A stretch of DNA of 64,000 nt from Nilaparvata lugens. Taxonomy: Eukaryota; Arthropoda; Insecta; Hemiptera; Delphacidae. Positions 46,096-57,777 of this stretch are shown piece by piece. Both the position numbers and the translations under genes were made by a program. The stretch spans positions 18,829,999 through 18,893,998 of the forward strand of contig NC_052510.1 of assembly GCF_014356525.2 (NCBI RefSeq), given 5' to 3'. A model generated the notes under the pieces. It did not search any database. It worked only from the letters and a program-made list of their open reading frames with translations, and was not told where the DNA came from. The number at the start of each line of letters is the position of its first letter. Position 1 is the stretch's first letter.

Positions 46096-46650
46096 AGTGT
46101 ATGTGCGTCTGTCTGTGTACACTAAAATGGCGGGAGTGTTGTCAAAAACAGGGTTTTTCGCGATTTTCTCGAAAACGGCTCCAACTATCTTGATCAAATT
46201 TATTCCTAAAATAGTCTTTGATAAGCTCTATCAACTGCCACAAGTCACATATCTGTAAAAATTTCAGGAGCTCCGCCCCATCTATGCAAATTTTGATTTT
46301 AGATTCCCAATTATCAGGCTTTAGATACAATTTAAACAAAGAATTTCAAGTGGAAAAGATTGAGCATGAAAATCGCTACAATTGATGTTTAGTAACATTT
46401 TCACCTAAAATTGAAAATAAGCTCGAAATTCGAGAAAATGTTATTATTCCAATTGCAAACTGTTGGCAACTGTTGATTCTATGAAGAAATGAATTTCTTC
46501 ATTCACTATGAAGAAATAGCAAACTTGGTGTGTCTCCAGCGTTATTGTCCTGTCACCAGCTGGCTTGGATCTTTGAATAGTAAACTTGAGATGCGCGGGA
46601 ACACTAGCGTCAGGTGATAAATTTTCAATTTTCATAACGGCAAGGAAAGT
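45887..46650. mobile_element. Nonautonomous element with 12-bp inverted ends (764 bp)
   Basis: ACTTTCCTTGCC at 45,887-45,898 is complementary to GGCAAGGAAAGT at 46,639-46,650. The left end is itself palindromic (CTTTCCTT...AAGGAAAG within 45,887-45,921). There is no ORF other than those created by a long (GT)n tract. It looks like a MITE or other nonautonomous DNA element; the style is familiar from planthopper sequences, but I cannot verify that here. No target duplication is clear. Confidence 0.6.
46004..46092. repeat. (GT)n microsatellite, about 40 units
   Basis: Almost uninterrupted GT units inside the element at 45,887-46,650. Both strand ORFs across it are artefacts. Confidence 0.95.
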
Positions 46651-47269
46651 TGTGTGAGTGCGCCACACCAGATTTTTGGTAAAAGTTTTCTCTAGTATAG
46701 GATACAGTTACTGAACAGTAACTGTAGTATAGGATGGTATTGAGTATTATTTTCCTGTAAACAATTCCAAATTTTTGTAATGTATGAATTTTTGGCAAAT
46801 AAATTTCAAATTCGATATGAATATTTCTTAGTGGAAACTCCATGATTTCTAAAATCTTCCCAAACCTTTACTTTCTAAATTACCATAAAAATTCAATTAC
46901 CTCAGTCTTATCGATTCTACTAGCCTCTTCACTACACTAACTTCTCAAACGCAACAGTTCAACATAATAATTTATAGAAAATTCTGAATTATGGGAAACT
47001 CTTAATAGTTGATTTAATTCCAATATTTCAATAGCACAACTCAATCTCCCCAATTCTCAACCGACATAATAGCCTCTTTGAAACAATGACTGACATTAAA
47101 GAGCCTCTCACATTCGAAACAAACGTAGAAACCTTGATAAAAGGTAATTGTGTATTGCTGTACAGTGAGTCGGTAGCACGTGGTGTGTCCAGCTTGGACG
47201 ATTATTAACTCGTTGAGGCTGAAGGTGTGAAAAGGGGAAACAAATAGGCAAAACAACCACTGAACGGAT
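46651..47269. other. Unannotated stretch
   Basis: No gene supported. Confidence 0.35.
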
Positions 47270-47650
47270 GTGTAAGAGGAACGGGAGGATGGAGATGATG
47301 ATGATGATGATGATGAATGGGAGGAAGGTTAAGGAGAAGAAAGAGAAGGAGGAACAGGAAGAGTGTTTGAAGATGAGTAAATGGAAAAGGATGAGAGAAG
47401 GACGAGGAAGGAGTGTGAGGAGATGGATGATGTGGGGGCGGTGTAGGAGCGGGAGGAGGAGGATTAAAGAATGGCAGGGGGAGGAATGGATGGTAGAGAA
47501 GAAGCAGAAAGAGGAAGATGAGAAATTATAGAAATAGAAGGATGAGAAAGGGTGAGATAACGAGGAGGAGGTGGAGGAGTAAAAGGAGGATGGCGAGGAG
47601 GAGAAAACGGAGGAATGGATGAGAAGTAAGAGAGGTGGATAAGGAGGAAA
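47270..47650. repeat. Long polypurine tract
   Basis: About 380 bases of the plus strand are dominated by A and G (GGAGGA, GATGAT, GAAGAA). The opposite-strand ORF of 191 codons, rich in S, F, L and P, is an artefact of this composition. Confidence 0.85.
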
Positions 47651-48070
47651 AATCTTTACACGACTAGCACGCTGCACCAGCAACTAGACAAAGGATACAC
47701 GGTGTAGAAAGTAAAATCGGACCGTCTGTAATTAGCGTGTGCGGGACGGGACGGGACGGTACTACTTGTGGCTCCCTGGCCCTGGCAGCAGGTGTCTGAG
47801 ATGGAGCATGCAACAGGTGTGAAGAGTGCTGCCACGCGCCTCCAACCTCAAATCGGCCGGAAAACAGACTTTCTGTCAGATTTGAAATGCGTGCAACATG
47901 TAGCTGCATGGAAATCAGGCGCTGGCAACCTAAGAATCAAGCGCCGTATGTTATTGTTATTGTTAAGCCGTCTGTGTGTTCACCGTCTCTCTCCACGTCA
48001 CCTGCTCGGCCTCGTCCTCGTCAATCGCAGCTTGCTTATCGATACTTGCCAAAATTATCCTCAATCTGAA
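47651..48070. other. GC-richer block of unknown function
   Basis: The composition is much more even than in the surroundings, with repeated GGGAC units near 47,744 and several CAGGTG E-box-like motifs (about 47,790-47,820). ORFs on both strands have no domain. It may be a promoter, enhancer or untranslated exon. Confidence 0.3.
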
Positions 48071-51000
48071 TAACTCAACTTGTTCTCTCTAAGAATTTCT
48101 TCAATGGGAAAAGAATACAGTTTTCAAGTTAGTATACTGGTAAACTTTTATTCCTTGATAAGAATTTCGTTTTGAGTTGGAATCGTGCTTCTTACGTTGA
48201 GAATGAAAATATTGTTAAACACTGTTTCCAGATAATAGAATTGAACCATAATGTGCCAAGTGGAAGAGGTGATAATCATGCTAATCATTCTAATTCCTAA
48301 TCAATTAGGATACATTTACTGTAAATGTAGTGTTTGTTCCTTTGTATAATATTGTGTCTTATAACTCAACTATATAAGTTGTTTTTCTAAATTAATTTCA
48401 TCTTGTCAATTCTTGAACCAATCATTGGCAATTAATCAACGTCTCTAGCTATTGAAAAAAGCAACAGTTATCCTTGATACATAATTACTTTGCCCCGGTT
48501 ACACAGAAGCCTGTTAAATTTAAATCATGAATAATAATGCCACAAGAAATAATCAGAAAAGACTGTTTTGAAAAGAAGGCTTTTTTATTTGTTTCTCGTG
48601 GTATTTAATCATGATTCAAATTCAACGTACTGTTGTGCTACTGGGCCTATGTTTAAGAATTGGTATAGTTTGAAAATTTTGTGCAGTAACTACAAGACAA
48701 CCGATTCCAGACTATGTGTAACCTTATCTAAATTTGGGAGAGGAATAGCACAAGGTTACCTTATTTTTTCTCTCCCTATCATTTTTTGATGTACTCATCG
48801 TATTAATCAATCAATAAAGTTTAATATTAATAGGAGCTAGTTTAATGAGGCATGTCCACAAAAAAAATCCATGTTGCTATTTCATATCACGTTGATTTGT
48901 ATCGTTATAGGAAGTAATCGAAGAATAAAGTTGAATGATTTTCTAAGCCTAAGCGGCTTATAGATAGAACATGTATAGATGGAAAGTTTCTGGCTGCCAG
49001 TGCTTTCTATTACGTTATTTTTCATCGATTTCCATTTGGATAGATGTTTGTTGATGTCAATCAGTGGAATGTGACCTAAGGAATTCGGCTCATAGACAAT
49101 GAGTATTGTCAAGAGAGTATTGATGAGTATTTATGAGAGTATTGGCAAGAGCTTTTCATTACATCACTTTCCCTAAATTTCCATTCACCGAAAATCTGTC
49201 CAAATGAACGTGACGTCCTGAAAAACATTAATTTCCGTTTCTCATTTCTCTGTCTATGGGCAGCTCTATGTTGATCCATTGTCGAACTGATCAAACTTTA
49301 CCAAATTAACTAACTTTACAGCTATTCTCAATGTTTGGCTCATCTGATTTAGGTTAAAAAAAGCTTGTCAACGCATTTACTGGAAGCGTGATATACAAAT
49401 TACTACTACTTGAGATTCCCACACAACCTGTACATTGTGTCATGGCTCAAATATTATCTAATTATTATCAGTTTGTCACAGATTTGGAAAGATTTTCATA
49501 TAAGATTGTTGATTTCCTTTTCAACTGATGTGATTGGGCCTACATTGTTTTCTTCGTAATTTATTTGCATTTCATCTATTAATTTATACATTTATTAATG
49601 TACAAATGACACTCATGTAATATCATTGATTGATAAAATGCAAAGGCAAAATTGTGCTATTTTTTCTTCCAAATTTTGGCGAAGACGCAGTCCAAAAAGT
49701 AGTTCAGGATATGTTTCTTGCACTTGTCCAATTTTTAGTGCAAACACTTACAAACGTTAAATATTGAATTTATTTAGATTGAAAACAGAATTGAATAACG
49801 GTATCACACTCAATAATCACTGGAAACTTGAAAATATGAATCATTTTACATACTATTTCCTAAATACTAAACCTACTCTAGAACATGGTATGCCATAGTG
49901 GAGTACCTAGGTCAATTTCCACACAGAAAAAACTAAACATGAAGAGGACACATAACAAATTTTTGTAACTAACTATTGTATGTAATTGTAATTTATCTAA
50001 TATTTTCTGCAATTGATGTAGTAGTTTTAGTTTTCTTAGGGAAATAAACATGTATTTATTTATCTTATTTATTTATTTCTAATGACGCACTATGAATAAT
50101 AATGTGGAGTTGCAATTACTCCAGTCCTGCAGAATCTTTACAATAATTCTGAGATTTTTTCATAAAAATTTCGGAAAAACGAAATTGCTCAGATAGATAT
50201 TTGTGTGAAGAGAATACAAATCTCAATCCCACGTTCTCAATTTTAATCCGAATGCCATAATATCTACTTGTCCTGTTGATATTTCCTATATTTAAAGGAT
50301 TATAGGGGACTTTCGTAATACAGTGGTTGTTGTAGGGTACGGGTAGCTAGTAAGCATAAACAGTCATAAAAAATGCCAATTCCGCATTGGTCAAGAATTT
50401 CACCAACCAGGGGTACCAGAATAACTGTAAAACTTTCCGTATTCTCACGTCCCAATTCGGGATCTACTTTCTCTCAGAAGTCTTCTAACCTGGAAAACAC
50501 GGTCAATATTCAAGAAAATTTGGTAGCAAAATATAAATGAAATAAGAAAACATGTTGGTAGCAATTAAAGTGAGCATCTGGTGGCAGATGATTTCAAAAT
50601 TTATCCAAAACTATGGAGTTGTAATTATTTCAGTCAGCTCTGCAATGAAATCATGATGGTAGGTAGAACTATTATTTGACAAATATATGGGCGAAATGTG
50701 CTGTCGACTTGCTGATGATATTGTCAAAACATTGGGTTGCAGAGCTGAGCGAGACATTATCGGCAGAAATTAAATGAGCATTCATTTTTAATAACCCGCA
50801 TGTTCGAAATGATGCTTGCATCTTTCATCTAACATCCAGGACCAAACGTCCCGATTACCTTAATAGAGACATCATGTAAGCGGTTGAGTCAAATATATTC
50901 TGTAAGGCTCTCTGCATAAGAAACCTGAATAGGGATATTTATTTCTATAAGAAGCTATTAAAATATGGTGGAATATTAATATGTCATGAGAAAGTTTAAG

Positions 51001-52148
51001 AAGAATTTTGACAAACCTGAATGTATCATTATTAGTCATACTAACTGGCGATCAAAGAGTGCTGGTTCTGTATTAAATAAATTCAAAGACGTTTTGTCGA
51101 ATCGCATATTTTAAAGTACTTTCAGATTCCGCGACAACCATTCAGTTATTCAATATTTGAAAAGAATTCTCACCCAACACAAGAAGTCATAATGGTTGAT
51201 ATCAGATCACCACTGTAATATGCAAAGTTTTGTCGAAAAATATGTTTGAAGGAAAAATGTTTGATACTGCCATTCTCTATTCTCTGCGTCTCTATTCCTC
51301 AGGCATTTAATTAATTATGGTATAGTCAAATGAGAGTTTACTATGGGAGAAATGCTTGATATCATTTGACAATCATTTCATATGAAATTATCTCATTATA
51401 GAATTATATCTAATAAAGCAATGGAGATAAGATAATATTGATGTTTGACACAGAAATGAGTTGATGGCCTAATTTTGTATACACTCAAGTTGATTCAGGA
51501 AATGTGCTATTTTCTAGTATTAACTCGCCTCATGGCACAGGACGTAGTTCCAATCGACCGTTACTGCTTCAGGAAGTTATCTTATCGGAAGGGTTGAAGG
51601 ATTTTTTCTAGAGATGGATTATCTCTCTCCCCTTTTCGATCAAATCGTTAACGGAAAAGTTCGGTTAAGAAACAATTCTTCGCCATTCAAAATGCGGTGA
51701 ACATTATAAAGGGTTGAATCTGAGGCCATATTTGTTGGCTCATGATCTGTGGTTATATTTTCCAAGACACAAAGAAAGACTTTTGTACAATAGGTAAGGG
51801 ATGGCGTGATAGGAATCAGAGGTCAATCTATAATCAAATGCTTGTTGGAGTTTTGTGAAAGGGTATTTCAATGTCATACATTGTCTAATAGTTGTCTCAG
51901 GGGAGATAATGAGCCTTTATCGCAATACCTATTCACTATTTTCAATAGAATAGAATGCAGCTTTCAAGGACTCAATGGAAAGAAAATATAGAGTGATCTT
52001 GGATGAATGAGGGCTTACATTAGAGAAGGAGATCTAGACATGGCCTAGTGTACTATATGTATTTTCTGGCCGTAATAAAATCATTGAATCCTTGAATCTC
52101 TCCAGCCTTTGTATCATACTATTTGTATAAATACTCCTTCAAACGAAG
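48071..52148. other. Unannotated AT-rich stretch
   Basis: No coding region, RNA gene or structured repeat could be supported over this interval. ORFs are short and AT-driven. Confidence 0.4.
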
Positions 52149-52197
52149 TTTGATGATTATTCATGTATAACTCAGTCCTATATGAATAATCATCAAA
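52149..52197. repeat. Short perfect hairpin, 16-bp arms
   Basis: TTTGATGATTATTCAT at 52,149-52,164 pairs with 52,182-52,197, with a 17-base loop. Confidence 0.55.
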
Positions 52198-53019
52198 GCC
52201 CTTTAAAAGGTACCGTTTATTCATGTATCATGATAGCAGTATGAACAATGGACATGGAAGATTATAGTATATACATTAATCACGTTACTATTTGAAAACA
52301 CGTTAAAATTTCAGTGTTTGATAAACTAAATGATGGTAGATGAGAAAATACAGTAAATACATTCACCCATCAACAAATCAGGTATCCAAGACTCATGTAT
52401 TAAAAACAGTACCACCAGCAAATGAGTGGAGTAATCAAATCAAATCACTTTTATTTTGACATCATACAATAATGAAACTTTACATTATATGAAATTTTGT
52501 AGATTATGAACTTGTCTAACTAGGATTCAACAAAAACAGAGTGAATTTTGTTAACAATTATTATACAAAATGAGTAGTGGAAGTAGATCTTGGCTAATTC
52601 AATCTGTTCTATTTTTTTCAATTGAAAGCCTTCATCAGATTCAACAGTACAACAAAGAATATGTTTGCTCAAACATGAATATTCAGCCAAGATCTTGGGA
52701 TTATGATATTGTAGAATAATGTTTAATAGTTGGATTGACAATACTTTATATGCTAGTTTCTAAGTTATTTTAGTTATTGATTGGCTGCATAGAATCAATA
52801 TTAGTTCTACAAACTCAATTTTTATTGTTATTGATTCTGAAGAGTTTGCTGACAATATTTCAAGAACTTGGAAATATATATATAAAATACGAAAATCTCC
52901 GAATATGGAAAGGAGCCACGTCGATCATCTTAGTGACGTCAAGCATGAGGTAAATTACCATCACTCAAAATTATGCCCCAACAGTTGAATAACAGTCAAT
53001 TTACGTCCAAAAACCTGTG
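52198..53019. other. Unannotated stretch
   Basis: A small AATCAAATCAAATC motif at about 52,434-52,450 next to poly-T-rich DNA resembles a LINE 3' end, but it is too short to call. Confidence 0.3.
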
Positions 53020-53300
53020 AGGGATGTTAATGTTTTGGAACGGAGTTTAGAGGTGGCATCTTGACATGTCCGTCCATGGCTTGACCGTCTTTTCCGGACG
53101 TCGCTGTCCGTAGCGTCCAAGACACTCAGCAGCCAAGGCCTCCTTGAGACTCCCGCCTTGGCCGGAAGTAGACTGCACCTGCCCACCCCTAGCCTAATTA
53201 CTGGCACTTCCGGTCCACTAGTGTCTTTTCTCTATAAGCCTCTTGATAGGAGCGCATCCCCTGTCATCGTTCAGTCGGACCCATGAATACATTTTCGGTC
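53020..53300. other. GC-rich block
   Basis: CpG- and GC-rich compared with its neighbourhood. The minus-strand ORF (53,207-53,001) has no known domain. It may be part of an unrecognised repeat or a regulatory block. Confidence 0.3.
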
Positions 53301-53836
53301 AAAGTCGCTCTAGATATCGGCGATTGGCCTAATTTTGATAGGCAACCGTATGCTATGCAATGAAAACCAATAATTTCAGATGTCTGTCACTATCCTTAAA
53401 TGAAGCTTATCCGAGAGCTATGCTTAACAATAAACTTGATCATTCAATAAGACAAGTTTGAATTAGAACTCTTATGGTTTTCAACTAATTTTCACTACAT
53501 GCTGGGTAGCTTTTCCTTTAAAATTTTCAGTATTGTTTGATGGTTAAAAGAAACAACATGGAACAACATGAAAAAACACATAATCTTAATTCATCGTTAT
53601 ATCCTGTTCAGAGGGTAGGGTGATATTTTTTTAGATTTCCATATTGGGGAAACGTTTTCAATTCCCACGTTATTTAGCTGATACAAATTTTTGTGACAAT
53701 TTAAATATGTATCTATTTTCATTCAATGAGCCGTGAATGGGAATCATTAATTGAACTTGAACCAAGTATATATTTACATTATATATTACAATAGAGTATC
53801 AATTCAAAACAATTTTCAGTATTTTCATTAGATAAG

Positions 53837-55583
53837 ATAAGATAAGATAATATTTTCATTCAACACAGTACACTTTATAATATACAGTTGAATAACGTCA
53901 GGTCTTAATAAGTAACAATAATAAATACACAATAAAAAGCACACATGGAAGACTAGAGTAGGCCTACCTACAAACTATGCTACCTTCTATCACTAAAATC
54001 CTTCACACTGTAGTAGGCTTGTGAAACCAGGAATTTATACACATTACTCTTAAATTTTTTTATATCAGACAAGGACTGCAGCTCGGTTGGTAAGTCGTTA
54101 AACAATTTAGCTCCAATATAAGAGGGCATTTTCTCGTACAGATGCAGTCGGTGTTGTCTCAAAGACAGTTTATTCCTCCTTCTGGTGCTATAAGTGTGGA
54201 TATCAGCAATTGTATTCAGATCAGATAAGTGCTTGTGAGTGAAAATTAACAGTTTGAATATATAAATTCATGGTAGCGTAAGTATATTTAAGTCAACAAA
54301 AGCCTGTTTACAAGAATCATTGGACTTCAGCCCCGCCAAGTAGCGGATTGTTCTTTTTTGTAGTCTAAATATTTTCAAGAAGTTTAACTCTGCAGTGCTT
54401 CCCCACAACTCTATGCCATAAGCCACATGTGAATAGAACAGTGAAAAATATACCATTCTTGAAACTGACATTGGAACAAGTCTCACAATGTTTCTGATAA
54501 CAAATAAGCCTTTACTGACCTTGTCGATAATAAAATTTACATGCTCATCCCATGCAAGTTTTGAATCAAGCTTTAAACCAAGTAATTTTACATACTCTGT
54601 ATTGCTAATAACATCGTCCCCTATGTACAACTGAGGTTCAAAAGCGTTATGTCTTCGGCTGAAGTCAATGATACTACTCTTCTTTGAGTTAACTGTGAGG
54701 GAAAGTGAGTTGAAAAATTGAACGACTCTATTGCATATCAAGTTACAATTAATCTCCATCTCATTCAAGTTTTTGTGTGAAAAAATTAAAGATGTGTCAT
54801 CCGCATATAAGGTGAGTTTATTAAGAGGAACAAGTAAACAGATGTCATCTATGTACAGTATAAAGAGAAGTGGTCCCAGAGTAGATCCCTGTGGTACCCC
54901 TGATGATATTCTGATTAGGTTTGAAGCTGTTTGTCCGTCACTACCATGAATTGAAACATACTGATACCGATCAGAAAGGTAAGATCTTATTAAATCATGC
55001 ACTTTTCCTCTTAAACCAAGCCTAGTTAATTTTTCCAAAAGCAACTGATGATCTACACACTCGAAAGCTTTAGAGAGGTCGAGCATTAATCCAGAAGTGT
55101 AGTTGCCACCTTTGATATCTTTTATTATACCTTCAAAAACCTCGATGAGGGCTGTACTAGTTGACCTGTTCTTTACAAATCCATGCTGGTTTGATGAAAT
55201 TAGATTATGTTCAGAGAGATAAGTCACCAGTCTAGTAAGAATCACCGTTTCAAAAATCTTTGAAAAAGCTGTCAATAACGAAATAGGTCTATAATTGTTA
55301 ATGTCATGTTTGCTGCCCTCTTTGAAAAGTGGAAGTACCTTGGCAATCTTCAAAATTTTGGGAAATACCCCGCTCTCGAACATGGAGTAGATAATGCAAA
55401 CAAGCGGCTGGGCAATCGCCTCACAACAGATCTTTAATACCTACACCGGATGTCATCATGTCCTGTGCTACTTTTTGGCTTGAAGTTATTGATTATGCGT
55501 GAGATTTCCTCTTCATTTGTAGGTGTTGGAATAAAGTGATCAGGCGGCAAAATATGGGAGCTGGGAACGCTATCAGGAGTACT
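53837..55583 (-). mobile_element. 5'-truncated LINE fragment
   Basis: On the minus strand this holds the C-terminal two thirds of a reverse transcriptase ORF and a 3' end made of TTATC repeats (plus strand GATAAGATAAGATAAGATAA at about 53,831-53,850). ATTAGATAAG occurs at both borders (53,827-53,836 and 55,584-55,593) and may be a target-site duplication, although it overlaps the 3' repeat in sequence. It differs from the LINE at 41,376 in sequence throughout the reverse transcriptase. Confidence 0.7.
53980..55583 (-). pseudogene. LINE reverse transcriptase, broken
   Basis: The main frame (55,383-54,268, 371 residues) carries LPLFKEGSKHDINNYRPIS near 18-36, LDLSKAFECVDH near 100-111, SGVPQGSTLGPLLF near 160-174 and YADDTSLI near 193-200. 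One in-frame stop at 54,268-54,270 separates it from a further 95 codons ending at 53,980, which belong to the same protein. Upstream, residues such as EEEISRIINNFKPKSSTGHD in another frame (about 55,530-55,440) show that the ORF extends 5' across a frameshift near 55,435. The endonuclease is gone, consistent with 5' truncation. Apart from these two lesions the coding is intact. Confidence 0.85.
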
Positions 55584-55610
55584 ATTAGATAAGTGTTGTG
55601 TTTTTTTAAC

Positions 55611-57007
55611 TTTTTAGAGAAACCTATTTATTACATTCATGAACAACGATTCAATGTATCTAACATTTTTTTGTATATTTCTAGAATAAGTATACTTTGA
55701 TGCTTAATTTTCACTAGGTTGAAATGGGTTGCAATAATTAATGTATGTGGGGTATTTATATATATATTTATAAAATTGGATTTAAAAGTAGAATTGATTA
55801 GCAGGAGTAAAATTGATTCATATGAATCATGCTCTAAATTATGTACATATTAGCCGTTATTCTCATTTCAGAAAAGTCGTAACAAAGTATATTTATTATT
55901 GTCAGACCTGATTATTATTGAGTTATCCATCTAATAACTATCATTCTTGACCTTTATGAAGACGTTCATGATATTGTCAGAAAGTCTTATGATTTTTGAT
56001 CCATGGAGTAGTCAAGGAAATATGGTCATGAAACCATCACGTTATTCAAAAGGAAAAAATTCGAATTCTTTATATTTTTTAATATTAATGACCATAACTT
56101 ATGAATTGATTCAAAATTTTCACTCAAAGTTAGTTATAATATGAAAACTGCCAAGAAATGAGTGGAGTGGATAAGAAGTAGCAAGGAAAGCAGATTGTTT
56201 GGGAAAAGACAGTAATGGAGAGAGGAAGAATCACCAAGTACACAAGTTTAGTAAAAACTGTATAAGTGGAAAAAGTTGATATTGAAGAATAAATTATCGA
56301 GAAGAAGGGAGACGAAACTTGAAGCGCATGGAGGAGGATCTTGAAAACTGAGGAAGAAGGATCTAAGAAAGATGAGTGAGGGTAGAGAAAAAAGAGAAAA
56401 ATTGGAAAAGTAGGAGAGGAAGAAGATGCTGATAGAAGGTGCTCGAGCACCTTGTCTCTTTCCGGCTTCCGGTGGATGCTTTTTGTGTGATTGTCTGTTG
56501 TCACACCTGAATCAGGGCAGCTGCACACTTCTACTAATAAAATACTTTATCATGCACCCAACCAGTGTTTACCACCTACTGGAAGAGCTATTTTTTTCTT
56601 CAGTAACTAGGTTTTGGGAAAAAACACAATTTTTTATCATGAGAGTACAATTGTCGAAGCAGGTTAGAGTGGCCAAATGTGGGGTGGTGTGGCAAGAGGG
56701 TGAAACTTGAAGACAAGAGTGATTCGGGGTGGTAGTGGAGGCTGAAGATGTACAGGATGCAAGTGGGTACAATCAAAGACAATACCGTGGATATCGTATT
56801 GTCTCCAGTAAAATACAGTGGGGAGTAGTGTGTTAGCAAATAATAATAAATAATGAGATGGATGGGAACACAAGGAAGAAGTAATGTAATCACTCAAGGT
56901 TTGTAGAGTAAATGATGACTTTTCCTTCTAAAACAACAAAAAGTGTCCAACAAGTTAAGAATATCTACTCAGAGTTTAGGAATTGATGTTATCATTCTCA
57001 CAGATTG
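55611..57007. other. Unannotated stretch with a polypurine tract
   Basis: About 56,160-56,440 is purine-rich. Low-level ORFs on both strands are not convincing. Confidence 0.4.
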
Positions 57008-57164
57008 ATAAAAACAATATGAAAACTTGTAGTACCCTTTATTATTGAAAACTTTAAAATATTACAACGACTAGTTTCGACCATAACTTAGGCCATTTCC
57101 AAGTTGAAATCATTTTAAAGTTTTCAATAATAAAGGGTACTACAAGTTTTCATATTGTTTTTAT
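57008..57164. repeat. Perfect fold-back element, 53-bp arms
   Basis: Positions 57,008-57,060 and 57,112-57,164 are perfect inverted copies separated by 51 bases. The spacer includes ACGACTAGTTTCGACC. Lack of mismatches indicates recent origin. Confidence 0.85.
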
Positions 57165-57716
57165 TAATTTGTACAAAAACTGCCCATATAAGTGAAGTGT
57201 TTTCATTCTCGCAGATTATGATGTGAAGGAAACATTTTCTGAAAAGTTTGGAAATGAACTCTGAAAAGACATTGTTGTTGGTCCTAATGAATTGTAAAGA
57301 ATATTCAATACATTTTCTGAATAATAAATTCTACTGCTGATAAAAGTAGTACTTGGTAAATGTTCTCAATACTTGATGATAATATTGTAGGATGCAAGTA
57401 ACAGAGAGATAATTCTCAAAATTGATTTCAACTTGCACTTTGCAGTCAAGGTTGTGTACCACAGAGAACCTGAATTCCTACCTATGCCCTTCATGAATAC
57501 ATTTTTATTTGATCAATCAATACATTCAAGAGACATTTACTAATTCTCTCAAAGGCTGTTCATTTATCTTAAAATTCATTTGAATTTTTTTTAATCCATG
57601 CACAAAAATACTTAAAAACACGTCGGTAGCCCAGTGTTCAATTATAAGCAATCAGAAATCTTTCAAGTCACTTCCAAAATTTTTGGCAAGAGGGTATTTT
57701 CCTCTCATTGTTATTT
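57165..57716. other. Unannotated AT-rich stretch
   Basis: No feature is supported. Confidence 0.35.
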
Positions 57717-57777
57717 CTGTCTCTCTCTCTCTCTCTCACTGTCTCTCTCTCTTTCTCTCTCACTCTCTCTCTCTCAG
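57717..57777. repeat. (CT)n low-complexity tract
   Basis: Nearly continuous CT dinucleotides with a few interruptions. Confidence 0.9.

Noticed and set aside
46005..46197. Cys/Val and Thr/His repeat proteins
   Set aside because: Pure translation of the (GT)n microsatellite.
47108..47683. 191-codon ORF rich in S, F, L and P
   Set aside because: It is the complement of a polypurine tract. Composition alone explains the lack of stops.
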